Below are positions 43,458 to 53,788 of a stretch of 64,000 nucleotides of DNA, one piece after another. Each line of letters opens with the position of its first letter. The stretch's first letter is position 1. The notes under the pieces are model-generated. The model ran no database searches. It was not told the origin of the DNA and saw nothing but the letters and a program-made list of their open reading frames with translations. The DNA comes from Allofranklinella schreckenbergeri. GTDB lineage: Bacteria > Pseudomonadota > Gammaproteobacteria > Burkholderiales > Burkholderiaceae_C. The position numbers were made by a program, and so were the translations under genes. Where the stretch lies: the NCBI RefSeq assembly GCF_003703475.1, contig NZ_RDQM01000003.1:157756-221755 (forward strand). Direction: 5' to 3'.

Positions 43458-43745
43458 TCAAATTGCTGCTTCGAGCACGCGCAGTTCAATGTTCAAGCCC
43501 GCAGCCGCGGCCATATTGACGAGCGTATCTAGACTGAACAAGTTGATCTTGCCGCGCATCAGATCGGAAACGCGCGGTTGTGTCACGCCGAAAAGAGCGG
43601 CCGCCTGCGTCTGGCTCATGCCATTGCGTTCGAGGTGGCTGCGCAGCGCTGTCATCAGGGTTGAGCGCAGTTTCATGTTTTCGGCTTCTTGTGGTGTGTC
43701 TTCCAGCGCGTCCCAGACGCTGGCAAAGCGGTGTGATTGGCTCAT
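43458..43745 (-). CDS. Antitoxin, XRE helix-turn-helix (HigA-like)
   Basis: A 95-residue helix-turn-helix protein, the antitoxin of a type II pair. MSQTQAAALFGVTQPRVSDL is the HTH, followed by MRGKINLFSLDTLVNMAAAAG, the usual C-terminal part of this family. It overlaps the upstream toxin gene by four bases (ATGA), toxin first, antitoxin second, as in higBA-type loci. It probably also represses its own promoter. A related, orphan antitoxin is at 62552-62860. Confidence 0.88.
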   Translation of the reverse strand: MSQSHRFASVWDALEDTPQEAENMKLRSTLMTALRSHLERNGMSQTQAAALFGVTQPRVSDLMRGKINLFSLDTLVNMAAAAGLNIELRVLEAAI

Positions 43746-44080
43746 CGCTCTAACTCCTTTAACAAATCGCGGTACCGGCGGACAGCCAAGTCCCGATCGG
43801 CTTGACTGGTTTTTTGTGTTTTTTTCTGAAAGCAGTGCAGCACGTAAATGGCATCGGCGAATTTGGCAACGTAAATGATGCGAAAAGCGGCGTCGGAATC
43901 GCGGATACGGATTTCTTTCACCCCCGGCCCCACGGTGCGCATGGGTTTGCAATCGTCTGGCTCATGCCCGTTTTGAATGCGGTCGAGTTGGTGGCCCGCA
44001 TCGCGTCTGGCGGCAAGAGGAAAGGCGCGCAGGTCTTCCAATGCGCTGCCTCTGAATGCAATGGGCTTGGGTTCGATCAT
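43742..44080 (-). CDS. Toxin, RelE/HigB (phage Gp49-like) family
   Basis: A 112-residue mRNA-interferase-type toxin. RAFPLAARRDAGHQLDRIQNGHEPDDCKPMRTVG is the N-terminal part; VKEIRIRDSDAAFRIIYVAKF and AIYVLHCFQKKTQKTSQADRDLAVRRY are the conserved core and tail of the Gp49-like family. It is followed by its antitoxin with a 4-base overlap. The complete pair suggests a functional module, although activity cannot be read from sequence. A 36-codon 3' remnant of a second such toxin is at 62441-62548. Confidence 0.88.
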   Translation of the reverse strand: MIEPKPIAFRGSALEDLRAFPLAARRDAGHQLDRIQNGHEPDDCKPMRTVGPGVKEIRIRDSDAAFRIIYVAKFADAIYVLHCFQKKTQKTSQADRDLAVRRYRDLLKELER

Positions 44081-44099
44081 GCGGGCATGATACGAAATT

Positions 44100-44666
44100 T
44101 TATATACAGCCCTTGGGTGGCTGCCCGCTCCATGCCCATTGCTGTGCCTGGGGCAGGCGCTCCAGCGCTTGATCGGCGACGGCGGCCAGGGCGGTTGCAG
44201 GGGCAAGGGTGGGGTCGATGTCGGCCAGGGGGCGCAGCACGAAGGCGCGTTGCTGCATGCGGGGGTGGGGCAGGGTGAGCTCCTCGCTGTCGCAGGTGAG
44301 GGCGGCGCCAGCGTGTTCGTAGCGCAGCAGGTCCAGATCCAGGGTGCGCGGGGCGTTGCGCCAGGGGCGTTGGCGGCCTGCGTCGCGTTCCAGCGCCAGT
44401 AGCGCGCGCAGCAGGGGCAGGGGCGCCAGACGGGTGCGCAGGCGCACAACGGCGTTGATGAAGTCCGGCCCCTGGGCATCGACGGGGGCGCTGCGGTAGA
44501 GGGGGGAAGCGGCTTCCAGCCGGGTGTCGGGCAGGTGGGCCAAGGCGTGGGCGGCGTGCTCCAAGGTGGCGATGGCGTCGCCCAAGTTGCCGCCCAGGCC
44601 GATCCAGGCCAGGGCGTCGCTGTTTTGAGGAGCTGAAGCGGTGGGTTGGGCGGCGATTTTATTCAT
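44100..44666 (-). CDS. folK: 2-amino-4-hydroxy-6-hydroxymethyldihydropteridine pyrophosphokinase
   Basis: Transfers pyrophosphate from ATP to the pterin in folate synthesis (HPPK). It is about 188 residues. The family motifs WIGLGGNLGDAIATLEHA, SPLYRSAPVDAQGPDFINAVV and RTLDLDLLRYE (metal-binding Asp pair) and LPHPRMQQRAFVLRPLADI are present. I prefer the ATG at 44666 over one at 44675, which lies inside repeat R11; either way the repeat is the leader of the gene and there is no clear ribosome site. It ends 19 bases after the toxin start codon on the same strand. Confidence 0.93.
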   Translation of the reverse strand: MNKIAAQPTASAPQNSDALAWIGLGGNLGDAIATLEHAAHALAHLPDTRLEAASPLYRSAPVDAQGPDFINAVVRLRTRLAPLPLLRALLALERDAGRQRPWRNAPRTLDLDLLRYEHAGAALTCDSEELTLPHPRMQQRAFVLRPLADIDPTLAPATALAAVADQALERLPQAQQWAWSGQPPKGCI

Positions 44667-44667
44667 T

Positions 44668-44743
44668 TTTATCATTCAATAGGCAAAAAAATATGCCTAT
44701 TTCGGCATGATGGTATTCAAATTAATTTTATCTTGATATGAAA
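44668..44743 (+). repeat. Dispersed palindromic repeat, copy R11
   Basis: Left arm TTATCATTCAATAGGCAAAA, core CTATTTCGGCATGATGG, right arm AATTTTATCTTGATATGAAA. It abuts the folK start (44666 or 44675) and is transcribed antisense to its core in the folK leader. Confidence 0.8.
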
Positions 44744-44775
44744 ATAGCCGGATGGCAGAAGGCCGCCATCCGGCT
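44741..44775 (-). terminator. Rho-independent terminator of gdhA
   Basis: A perfect 11-base stem AGCCGGATGGC / GCCATCCGGCT (44746-44756 with 44765-44775), followed on the minus strand by ATTTT. It lies 36 bases after the gdhA stop codon. Confidence 0.8.
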
Positions 44776-44810
44776 CGGCACGCAGATCGTGCTCAGGGGC
44801 TTGAAAAGGC

Positions 44811-46154
<1,344 letters not shown>

Positions 46155-46202
46155 GAACAATCCTTTACTGCTGATGGGTGAATGAAAAAAGTGAAAGCAC
46201 GG

Positions 46203-46237
46203 CAAAAAAAAGCCCCTTCCCTAGGGATGGAGCTTTT
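46203..46237 (-). terminator. Rho-independent terminator of efp
   Basis: A stem of about 13 bases (AAAGCCCCTTCC region 46208-46220 with GGATGGAGCTTTT 46225-46237, two mismatches) and a CTAG loop, followed on the minus strand by eight T residues. It lies 36 bases after the efp stop codon. Confidence 0.82.
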
Positions 46238-46272
46238 CAGGTGTGGGTGTGCTGTGCTTGTGTCGATGGCCC

Positions 46273-46827
46273 TTAGACGCGCTTGCGGTATTCGCCGGTG
46301 CGGGTGTCGATTTCGATGCGATCGCCCTGGTTGACAAATAGCGGCACGGCCACTTCAAAGCCGGTGGCGATTTTGGAGGGCTTGAGCACTTTGCCCGAGG
46401 TGTCGCCTTTGACACCAGGCTCGGTCCAGGTGATTTCGCGCTCGACGATGGTGGGCAGCTCCACGGAGATGGCCTTGCCGTCGTAGAACACGACTTCGGC
46501 GGTCATGCCGTCTTCCAGGTAGTTGAGGGCATCGCCCATGTTGGCGGCTTCGACTTCGTACTGGTTGAACTCGGTGTCCATCCACACGTACATCGGATCG
46601 GCGAAGTAGGAGTAGGTGCACTCTTTCTTCTCGAGGATGACGTTGTCGATCTTGTCGTCGGCCTTGAACACGACTTCGGTGCCCATGTTGGAGAGCAAGG
46701 CTTTGAGCTTCATGCGCACGGTGGCTGCGCCGCGGCCGCCACGGGCGTATTCGGTTTTGAGGACGATCATCGGATCCTTGCCGTGCATGATGACGTTGCC
46801 GGCGCGGATTTCTTGCGCGATTTTCAT
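46273..46827 (-). CDS. efp: Elongation factor P
   Basis: Relieves ribosome stalling at polyproline stretches. It is a 184-residue, three-domain protein. The loop entering the peptidyl transferase centre carries Arg at position 32 ([11 protein letters not shown]), the residue that EarP rhamnosylates in Pseudomonas and Neisseria, rather than the Lys34 of E. coli. The earP gene is often adjacent in such species, but no earP-like gene is next to it here. Start and end are clear, with a terminator downstream. Confidence 0.96.
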   Translation of the reverse strand: MKIAQEIRAGNVIMHGKDPMIVLKTEYARGGRGAATVRMKLKALLSNMGTEVVFKADDKIDNVILEKKECTYSYFADPMYVWMDTEFNQYEVEAANMGDALNYLEDGMTAEVVFYDGKAISVELPTIVEREITWTEPGVKGDTSGKVLKPSKIATGFEVAVPLFVNQGDRIEIDTRTGEYRKRV

Positions 46828-46991
46828 AAACAGAAATGTCTTGAGATCAAAGGAGCCTGCCTTGCGGGCAGAAGAAGGGGGCAGTGTGGGGCCGCGGCGG
46901 GGGGAAAACGCCCAAGGCCGCTTGGCAAAACGCCCGGGGCGTGGATTCTATCGGCTTTTGTAGGCGTTTTCCCTTGGTGGGCGGGAGAAAT

Positions 46992-48110
46992 TCAGTCGGT
47001 CACGGCCTGCGCGCAGCGCTGCGCGATGGCCAGGCAACTGGTTAGGCCAGGCGATTCGATGCCAAAGAGGTTGACCAGCCCGGCGATGCCGTGGACGGAG
47101 GCGCCCTGGATGATGAAGTCCGGCGCGGCTTCGCCCGGGCCGCCGATGTTGGGGCGAATGCCCGCGTAGCCCGGTTGCAGGCGCTGCGCATCCAGCGCAG
47201 GCCAGTAGCTGCGGATGGCCTGGGCAAAGCGCTCGCGCTGGGCAGGGTCCACGTGCAAATCGTCGGCGTGCTCCACCCATTGCACATCGGGGCCGAAGCG
47301 GGCCTGACCGCCCAGATCCAGCGTGAGGTGGATGCCCAGCCCGCCCGTTTGCGGCACGGGATAAATCAGGCGCGAGAAGGGCGCGGGGCCGCTGAGGGTG
47401 AAGTACTGGCCTTTGACGAACCAGGCTTTGGGGATGTGCTGCGCGGCCAGCCCTTGTGTGCGCTGGGCCAGCGGGATGGCGCCGTGGCCTGCGGCGTTGA
47501 CGACGATATCGGCCTCGATCACCGTCCCATCCTCGGTGCGCAGGCGCTTGCGGCCGTCGGGGTGGGTGCAGTCGATGCTTTGCACGGGGGAGATGAAGGC
47601 GATCATGCCGCCAGCGTCCTCCAGGTCGCCGCGCAGGGCGAGCATGAGGGCGTGGCTGTCGATGATGCCGGTGCTGGGCGAGAGCAGCGCGCTTTCGCAA
47701 TGCAGGGCTGGCTCCAGCGCCTGGGCCTGGGCTTGGGTCAGCGGCTGCAAATCGTCCACCCCGTTGGCGTATGCGCGCTGGGCGATGGCTTCGAGCTGGG
47801 CCTGCTGCGCAGGCGTGGTAGCGACGATGAGCTTGCCCAGGCGCTGGCAGGCGATGTGGCGGGCGGCGCAGTATTCGTACAGCATTTCTTTGCCTTGCAC
47901 GCACAGCGCGGCTTTGAGCGAGCCGGGCGGGTAGTAAATGCCCGCGTGGATGACTTCGCTGCTGCGCGAGCTGGTTTGCGTGCCAGCGGCGCGGGCCGTT
48001 TCCAGCACAATGACTTCATGGCCTGCCAGAGCCAGCGCCCGGCCCGTCGCCAGGCCGATGACGCCCGCGCCAATGACGAGGGCGGTTTGGGGTTTTCGGA
48101 GGGTGTTCAC
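46992..48110 (-). CDS. FAD-dependent oxidoreductase (LhgO/DAO-like)
   Basis: A 372-residue flavoenzyme of the D-amino-acid oxidase / L-2-hydroxyglutarate oxidase superfamily. The N-terminal FAD motif [19 protein letters not shown] is followed by [20 protein letters not shown], which is typical of the LhgO-like branch, and by [11 protein letters not shown]. The C-terminal [20 protein letters not shown] is also conserved. The substrate is uncertain. The start is a GTG at 48110; repeat R12 occupies the upstream leader, with no clear ribosome site. Confidence 0.87.
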   Translation of the reverse strand: MNTLRKPQTALVIGAGVIGLATGRALALAGHEVIVLETARAAGTQTSSRSSEVIHAGIYYPPGSLKAALCVQGKEMLYEYCAARHIACQRLGKLIVATTPAQQAQLEAIAQRAYANGVDDLQPLTQAQAQALEPALHCESALLSPSTGIIDSHALMLALRGDLEDAGGMIAFISPVQSIDCTHPDGRKRLRTEDGTVIEADIVVNAAGHGAIPLAQRTQGLAAQHIPKAWFVKGQYFTLSGPAPFSRLIYPVPQTGGLGIHLTLDLGGQARFGPDVQWVEHADDLHVDPAQRERFAQAIRSYWPALDAQRLQPGYAGIRPNIGGPGEAAPDFIIQGASVHGIAGLVNLFGIESPGLTSCLAIAQRCAQAVTD

Positions 48111-48116
48111 GGAGTT

Positions 48117-48197
48117 TTATTCCATTTCAAAAGGGATAAAAATTGCATTGTTTCGGCAATTTACGGTTGATGTTGTTTTTACATTGATTTGTAAAAA
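48117..48197 (+). repeat. Dispersed palindromic repeat, copy R12
   Basis: Left arm TTTCAAAAGGGATAAAAATT, core TTGTTTCGGCAATTTACGG, right arm TTTTTACATTGATTTGTAAA. The arms pair less well than in most copies. It lies just upstream of the FAD oxidoreductase start. Confidence 0.75.
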
Positions 48198-48242
48198 TGA
48201 AAAACCTCGGGTTGCGCAATGCACACTGGCAGTGCGCTGCTC

Positions 48243-49232
48243 TCAAGTGCGTGTCAACAGCAGCAACCCCATATAGGCCAGGTAAGCCATGACAAACCCC
48301 AGCCCTTCCAGGCGTGAAATCCGGTGCCCGCTGCGCAGCACGGGCAGGCAGACCAACGCCACTGCCGCAGCTACGGGCATATCAATCAACAGCAGCTCGC
48401 GGCTGACGTCGATGGGTTGGGGCGCGGCCAGCATGACGGCCCCCAGGATGGCCAGGATGTTGTAAACGCCGCTGCCCAGCAAATTGCCGATGGCCACGTC
48501 GCGGTCGCCACGCAGCGTGGCGACCACGGTGGTGATGAGTTCGGGCGAGGAGGTGCCCAGCGCCACGATGCTCAGGCCGATCACCGCGTCCGAGACGCCA
48601 AAAGCCTGGGCCAGGGCCGAGGCGCCTGCTACCAGCCAATCGGCGCCCACGATGGTCAATCCAATCGCCAGTGCCAGCAGCACCGTGTGGCCGATGAAAG
48701 ACTGGCGGCGCTGCGCCTGCGGGGGCAGGGGGGTATTGGCGAATTCGTGGATGAACTCCGCCGCCACTGCGCGGCGATCGCGCCGGCTCGATTGCACGAT
48801 CAGCGCGGTGTAAAAGCCCGCAGCCAGCACCAGCAGCGCGCCCTCGGTGCGGGTGAGCTGGCCGTCGATGGACATGATGAGCAGTGCCAGGGCCGCGCCA
48901 ATCATGGCGGGCACTTCCAGCCGCAGGCTGTGCGGGTGGATGGGCAGAGGGGCAATGGCCGCACTCAGGCCCAGCACCAGCAGCAACACCATGATGTTGG
49001 CGCCCGCGACGTTGCCCACCGCCAGCGCGCCTTTGCCCTCGGTAGCAGCGGTGATGCCCACTGCCAGCTCGGGCAGGCTCGTGCCAATGGCCACCACCGT
49101 CAGCCCGATGACGATGGGGCTGATATGCAGCAAGTTGGCGATGCGCGTGGCGCTTTTGAGCAGCAGCTCGGCGCCCAGCACGACCAAAGCCAAGCCGCCC
49201 AGAAACACCCATGCGGGGGAAATACTGCTCAT
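48243..49232 (-). CDS. Calcium/cation antiporter (CaCA family, YrbG type)
   Basis: A 329-residue membrane antiporter with about ten helices. The two alpha-repeat motifs GTSLPELAVGI and GTSSPELITTV (G-T/S-S-x-P-E), which form the ion-binding core, are visible, with an acidic, charged loop in the middle (RRDRRAVAAEFIHEF). It exchanges calcium (or sodium) for protons or sodium. Its ATG overlaps the stop of the calcium ATPase by four bases, so the two calcium exporters are made together. Confidence 0.9.
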   Translation of the reverse strand: MSSISPAWVFLGGLALVVLGAELLLKSATRIANLLHISPIVIGLTVVAIGTSLPELAVGITAATEGKGALAVGNVAGANIMVLLLVLGLSAAIAPLPIHPHSLRLEVPAMIGAALALLIMSIDGQLTRTEGALLVLAAGFYTALIVQSSRRDRRAVAAEFIHEFANTPLPPQAQRRQSFIGHTVLLALAIGLTIVGADWLVAGASALAQAFGVSDAVIGLSIVALGTSSPELITTVVATLRGDRDVAIGNLLGSGVYNILAILGAVMLAAPQPIDVSRELLLIDMPVAAAVALVCLPVLRSGHRISRLEGLGFVMAYLAYMGLLLLTRT

Positions 49233-52006
49233 GGCAAGCTCTTTGCAAAAGTGCGGGCGCGCCGCCGCCAGGCTTTTTCCAGCTCGACGGCGACAAAGAC
49301 CAATGCCGCCAGTGCCAGGCACAGGGCCAACTCGGGAGCGGCCAGCGGTTGTGTTTTGAACACCGGGTTGAGCCAGGGCACGTAAATCGTCGCCATTTGC
49401 AAGGCAAACGTCAGGGCCACGGCCCCCAGCAGGGGGCGGTTGCTGCCCAGGCCCAGGCGCCACAGCGGCTCGGTTTCGGAGCGGATGGCCAGCACATGCG
49501 CCATCTGGCCCAGGGTGAGCACGGTAAAGACCATGGTTTGCCAGTGCCCCTGGCCGCTGGTGATGGCCCAGTGCTGCAAGCCCAGGCACAGCACAGCCAG
49601 CAGCGCCCCCACCAGCAGCACGTGCCAGCCCATGCCGTGGGCGAACAGGCTTTCGCCAGGCGGGCGCGGCGGGCGGCGCATGATGCCGCGCTCGGCTGGC
49701 TCGGCCGCCAGCGCCAAGCCGGGCAGGCCGTCGGTGACGAGGTTGACCCACAGGATGTGGATGGGCAGCAGCGGCATGGGCAGCCCCAGCAGCGGCGCAG
49801 CCGAGAGCGTGAGCACCTCGGCCCAGTTGCCCGTCATGGCGTAACGCACGAATTTGCGGATGTTGTCGTAGATGCGCCGCCCCTCGCGCACGGCGGCGAC
49901 GATGGTGGCGAAGTTGTCGTCCAGCAGCACCAGGGCGGAGGCCTCGCGCGCCACATCGGTGCCGCCTTTGCCCATGGCCACGCCGATATCGGCGGCCTTG
50001 AGCGCGGGCGCGTCGTTGACGCCATCGCCGGTCATGGCGACGAACTGGCCGTGCGCTTGCAAGGCCTGCACGATGCGGATCTTTTGCGCCGGATCGACGC
50101 GGGCGTACACGCGAACGTCCTGCACGCGGGCCTGGAGCGCCACGTCATCCAGCGCGGCCAGCGCCGCGCCGGTGAGCACTTGAGCTTCCTCTGTGCCCAC
50201 GATGCCCAGGCGGCGGGCGATGGCCAGTGCGGTGGCCGGGTGGTCGCCGGTAATCATCACCGGTCGGATGCCGGCACTGATGCAGTCGCGCACGGCAGCG
50301 GCGGCTTCCTCGCGCGGCGGGTCGATCAGCCCGATCAGGCCGATCAACGCCAGCTCGTTTTCGATGGCTTCTGTGGCGGCCACGCTTTGTGGTGCGGTCG
50401 GCAGCGCGGGCCAGGCGCGGCAGGCCAGGGCCATCACGCGCAGGCCCTGCGCGGCCAGGCGTTCGGCCTCGGCCAGCATCGCGCGGGCATCCAGCGCTTG
50501 CACGCCCTCGGGCGTCCATTGCCCGGTGCAACGCGGCAGTACGCTCTCAGGCGCGCCTTTGGTGTAGGCAATGAAGCTGCCGTGGCCCTGGTCGCCGCCT
50601 GGGCCGCCACCTGGGTCGCCGTCGCGGTGGAAGGTGGTCATGCGCTTGCGGTCGGAATCAAAAGGCAGCTCCAGCACGCGCGGCATGGCCGCTTCCAGTT
50701 CGGGCTTGAACCAGCCAGCTTGCGTGGCCACGGCGGTCAGCGCGGTTTCAGTCGGGTCGCCCTGCCAGCCCGTGGGGTTTCGGGCCTCGTCTGGGTTGAG
50801 GGGAGTGGCGTCGTTGCACAGCGCGGCGGCGCGCAGCAAGGCATGGTGCGAGGGCAGAGGGGCTGCGGCGTGGTCTGCGGTGCGGTTTTGGGCGTCATTT
50901 TTGACGTCATTCGGGCGCCAGGCTTGGCCGCCAGCAAGCACCAGCTCGGCATGCATGCGGTTTTGCGTCAGCGTGCCGGTTTTATCCGAGCAAATCACGC
51001 TGACCGAGCCCAGTGTCTCCACCGCAGGCAGGCGGCGGATCAGCGCATTGAAATCGGCCATGCGCCGCGCGCCCACGGCCAGCAATACGGTGACGATGGC
51101 GGGCAGCGCTTCAGGAATAGCGGCCACGGCCAGGCTGATAGCCGTCAGCAGCATCACCAACGGTGGCTCGCCACGCGCCAGCCCCAGGCCGAACAGGCCC
51201 AGGCAGATCAGCAGCACCAGCAGCGAGAGCTGGCGGGAAAAGCGGGCCAGCCGCAGTTGCAAAGGCGTGCGGCGATCGATGGCATCGCTCAGCAAACCAG
51301 CGACGCGGCCCAGCTCCGTTTGCATGCCGGTCGCCACCACCACGCCCAGTGCACGGCCGTGGGTGACCATCGTGCCCTTGAAGCCCAGGTTGATGCGGTC
51401 GCCCAAGGCCAGCGTTGCGCCATTGGCAGGCAGCGCCGCAACGCTTTTTTCCACGGTGACGGATTCGCCCGTGAGCGTCGATTCATCCACCTTCAGTTGC
51501 GCCACCTCCAGCAGCCGCAAGTCGGCGGGGATTTGCCGCCCCGCCTCCAGCAGCACGATGTCGCCCGGCGCCAGCTCGCTGGCGGGCACCGTGCGCGGCT
51601 GACCGTCGCGCAACACCTGGGCCTGCGCCGCCGCAAGCTGGCGCAGCGCGGCAATAGCTTGGTCTGCCCGGCGCGCCTGGGTAAAGCCAATCACCGCGTT
51701 GAGCAGCACGATGACGGCGATGACCAGCGCGTCCACCCACTCGCCCAGCACGCCCGAAACCAGCGCAGCGGCCAGCAGCACCACAATCATGAAATCCTGA
51801 AACTGCGCCAGCAACAGCGCGGGCCAGGAGCGCGCCTGCTGCGTAGCCAGGGCATTGGGGCCATGCGCGGCCAGGCGGCGCGCGGCCTCATCGACGCTGA
51901 GGCCGCAGGCGGCATCACTGCGCTGGGCGCGCAGCGCCTCGTCTGCGTCCAGCAAATGCCAGTCGGGCGGGGAGGAGGGCGAAGGGCGTTGGCTTGCGTG
52001 CGGCAT
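49229..52006 (-). CDS. P-type calcium-transporting ATPase
   Basis: A 925-residue P-type (type II) ATPase that pumps calcium out of the cell. The phosphorylation motif ICSDKTGTLTQNRM, the actuator TGES, the TGDHPATA and TGDGVNDAPALK motifs, and the calcium-binding helices with AIPEALPAIVT (M4) and NLVTDGLPGLAL (M6) are all present. About ten membrane segments are expected. It is followed with a 4-base overlap by a CaCA antiporter, giving a two-gene calcium-extrusion operon. Confidence 0.93.
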   Translation of the reverse strand: MPHASQRPSPSSPPDWHLLDADEALRAQRSDAACGLSVDEAARRLAAHGPNALATQQARSWPALLLAQFQDFMIVVLLAAALVSGVLGEWVDALVIAVIVLLNAVIGFTQARRADQAIAALRQLAAAQAQVLRDGQPRTVPASELAPGDIVLLEAGRQIPADLRLLEVAQLKVDESTLTGESVTVEKSVAALPANGATLALGDRINLGFKGTMVTHGRALGVVVATGMQTELGRVAGLLSDAIDRRTPLQLRLARFSRQLSLLVLLICLGLFGLGLARGEPPLVMLLTAISLAVAAIPEALPAIVTVLLAVGARRMADFNALIRRLPAVETLGSVSVICSDKTGTLTQNRMHAELVLAGGQAWRPNDVKNDAQNRTADHAAAPLPSHHALLRAAALCNDATPLNPDEARNPTGWQGDPTETALTAVATQAGWFKPELEAAMPRVLELPFDSDRKRMTTFHRDGDPGGGPGGDQGHGSFIAYTKGAPESVLPRCTGQWTPEGVQALDARAMLAEAERLAAQGLRVMALACRAWPALPTAPQSVAATEAIENELALIGLIGLIDPPREEAAAAVRDCISAGIRPVMITGDHPATALAIARRLGIVGTEEAQVLTGAALAALDDVALQARVQDVRVYARVDPAQKIRIVQALQAHGQFVAMTGDGVNDAPALKAADIGVAMGKGGTDVAREASALVLLDDNFATIVAAVREGRRIYDNIRKFVRYAMTGNWAEVLTLSAAPLLGLPMPLLPIHILWVNLVTDGLPGLALAAEPAERGIMRRPPRPPGESLFAHGMGWHVLLVGALLAVLCLGLQHWAITSGQGHWQTMVFTVLTLGQMAHVLAIRSETEPLWRLGLGSNRPLLGAVALTFALQMATIYVPWLNPVFKTQPLAAPELALCLALAALVFVAVELEKAWRRRARTFAKSLP

Positions 52007-52173
52007 CTTGGCGGAAAAAGACGGTTGACCCGTGTGACATTGTGCCCGCTGGCAACCTATGGAAAACCCTGGCCGACGCTTGCAAAACGCAAGTTTGTGC
52101 GCGTGGCTACCCTGATGCGGCGGCGCTGGGCTGATTCACAATAGCGTGCTCTGGCTCCCCCACTTTTCACACC

Positions 52174-53682
52174 ATGAACACCACGCACACCCTCACCATG
52201 CCCCCGCGCAACCAGGCCAAGATCGTTGCCACCCTTGGCCCTGCCACCAACGACAAAGCCGCCATCCGCGCACTTTGGGAGGCGGGCGCGGATGTTTTCC
52301 GGCTCAACTTCAGCCACGGCGCGCATGCCGACCACCAGCAGCGCCACGCCTGGATTCGTGAAATCGAGGCCGAAACCGGCCAGCCCATCGGCGTGCTGGT
52401 GGATTTGCAAGGCCCCAAGCTGCGCGTGGGCGCGTTCGAGGGTGATGCGGTGGAGCTGCACGCCGGGCAGGACTTCCGGCTCGATCTCGATACGGCGCGC
52501 CTGGGCGATGCCACGCGCGTGGCCATGCCGCATCCGGAAATTTTTGCCGCCCTGCACGCCGGGGCCGAGCTGCTGCTCGACGACGGGCGCTTGCGCCTGC
52601 GCGTGCAGCGCTGCGGGGCGGACTTTGCCGATACCACCGTCGTCATCGGCGGGCGCTTGAGCAACCGCAAGGGCGTGAACGTGCCCGGCGTGCTGCTGCC
52701 CATTTCCGCCTTGACGGCAAAAGACCGCGCCGATCTGGCCTTTGCGCTGGATTTGGGGGTGGACTGGATTGCCCTCTCGTTCGTGCAGCGCGCGCAGGAT
52801 ATTCAGGAGCTGCGCCAGCTCATCCAGACCCATTTTGCGCACCCGGCCCAACCAGCCAGCCAGGCCGCCAGCCGCCCCGGCATCGTCGCCAAGCTGGAAA
52901 AACCCGCCGCCATCGCCGCGCTGGAAGCCATCGTGGCCGAGACCGACGCCGTCATGGTCGCGCGCGGCGATCTGGGCGTGGAAATGCCCGCCGAGCAAGT
53001 GCCCTCCCTCCAGCGCCAAATCGTGCGCGCCTGCCGCCGCATGGGCAAGCCCGTCATCGTGGCCACGCAAATGCTCGAATCCATGGTCGCCTCGCCCGTG
53101 CCCACGCGGGCCGAAGCCTCCGACGTGGCCAGCGCCATCTACGAAGGGGCCGATGCCGTCATGCTCTCGGCCGAATCGGCCTCCGGGCGCTACCCCGTGC
53201 AGGCGGTGGAAATGATGCAGCGCATCATCGGCCAAAGCGAGGCCGACCCCACCTGGCGCGACGCCATGGACGTGGCCTACGTGCCGCCGCAACCGACCTC
53301 CGCCGATGCCATCGGCCTGGCCATGCGCCACACCATCGCCTTGCTCCAGGCCGCGGCCACGGTGGCCTTTACCAGCTCCGGCTTTGCCGCCATCCGCGCC
53401 GCGCGCGAACGCCCCGCCGCGCCGATCATCGGCCTGACGCCGCACCTGGCCACCGCGCGCCGCCTGGCCCTGGTGTGGGGCGTGCACCCGGTGATCTCGC
53501 CCGAGCTGGCCGCCGATGTCAGCGTGGAGCTGATCTCCGACATGGCCAGACAAGTCGCGCTGGAGCGCGGCTTTGCCCGCGAGGGCGATCACATCGTCAT
53601 CTCCGCCGGCCTGCCCTTTGCCACGCCGGGCACGACCAATTTGCTGCGCATTGCGCGCGTGGAGGGTGGCAATGGGCTTTAG
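52174..53682 (+). CDS. pyk: Pyruvate kinase
   Basis: Catalyses phosphoenolpyruvate plus ADP to pyruvate plus ATP. It has 502 residues. IVATLGPATND and VFRLNFSHG (catalytic Arg region), the active-site signature IVAKLEKPAAI and the metal-binding ARGDLGVEMP, plus the C-terminal regulatory domain, are visible. A methionine (MPPRN) nine codons downstream is an alternative start. It is divergent from the calcium ATPase and followed by a degenerate repeat R13 and then by an insertion sequence. Confidence 0.95.
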   Translation: MNTTHTLTMPPRNQAKIVATLGPATNDKAAIRALWEAGADVFRLNFSHGAHADHQQRHAWIREIEAETGQPIGVLVDLQGPKLRVGAFEGDAVELHAGQDFRLDLDTARLGDATRVAMPHPEIFAALHAGAELLLDDGRLRLRVQRCGADFADTTVVIGGRLSNRKGVNVPGVLLPISALTAKDRADLAFALDLGVDWIALSFVQRAQDIQELRQLIQTHFAHPAQPASQAASRPGIVAKLEKPAAIAALEAIVAETDAVMVARGDLGVEMPAEQVPSLQRQIVRACRRMGKPVIVATQMLESMVASPVPTRAEASDVASAIYEGADAVMLSAESASGRYPVQAVEMMQRIIGQSEADPTWRDAMDVAYVPPQPTSADAIGLAMRHTIALLQAAATVAFTSSGFAAIRAARERPAAPIIGLTPHLATARRLALVWGVHPVISPELAADVSVELISDMARQVALERGFAREGDHIVISAGLPFATPGTTNLLRIARVEGGNGL

Positions 53683-53693
53683 AGCTTGTTAAT

Positions 53694-53770
53694 TCTAAAT
53701 CAATAATCAAATAAACAAACCAATTTCGGCATTTTGTTATTGAGGTGATTTTTCCCTTTGAAATAAAAAT
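53694..53770 (+). repeat. Dispersed palindromic repeat, copy R13 (degenerate)
   Basis: Left arm TAAATCAATAATCAAATAAA, core CCAATTTCGGCATTTTG, right arm TTTTTCCCTTTGAAATAAAA. It lies just after the pyk stop codon and 19 bases before the insertion sequence. The right arm pairs poorly with the left. Confidence 0.6.
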
Positions 53771-53788
53771 GTCGCGATGGCGGCCCTA

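Noticed and set aside
49211..52144. A 977-codon open frame on the plus strand across the calcium ATPase gene
   Set aside because: It is opposite a complete P-type ATPase with all motifs and has no family features; high GC keeps the antisense frame open.
52057..53592. A 511-codon open frame on the minus strand across pyk
   Set aside because: Antisense shadow of a complete pyruvate kinase; Gly/His-rich composition typical of antisense frames.
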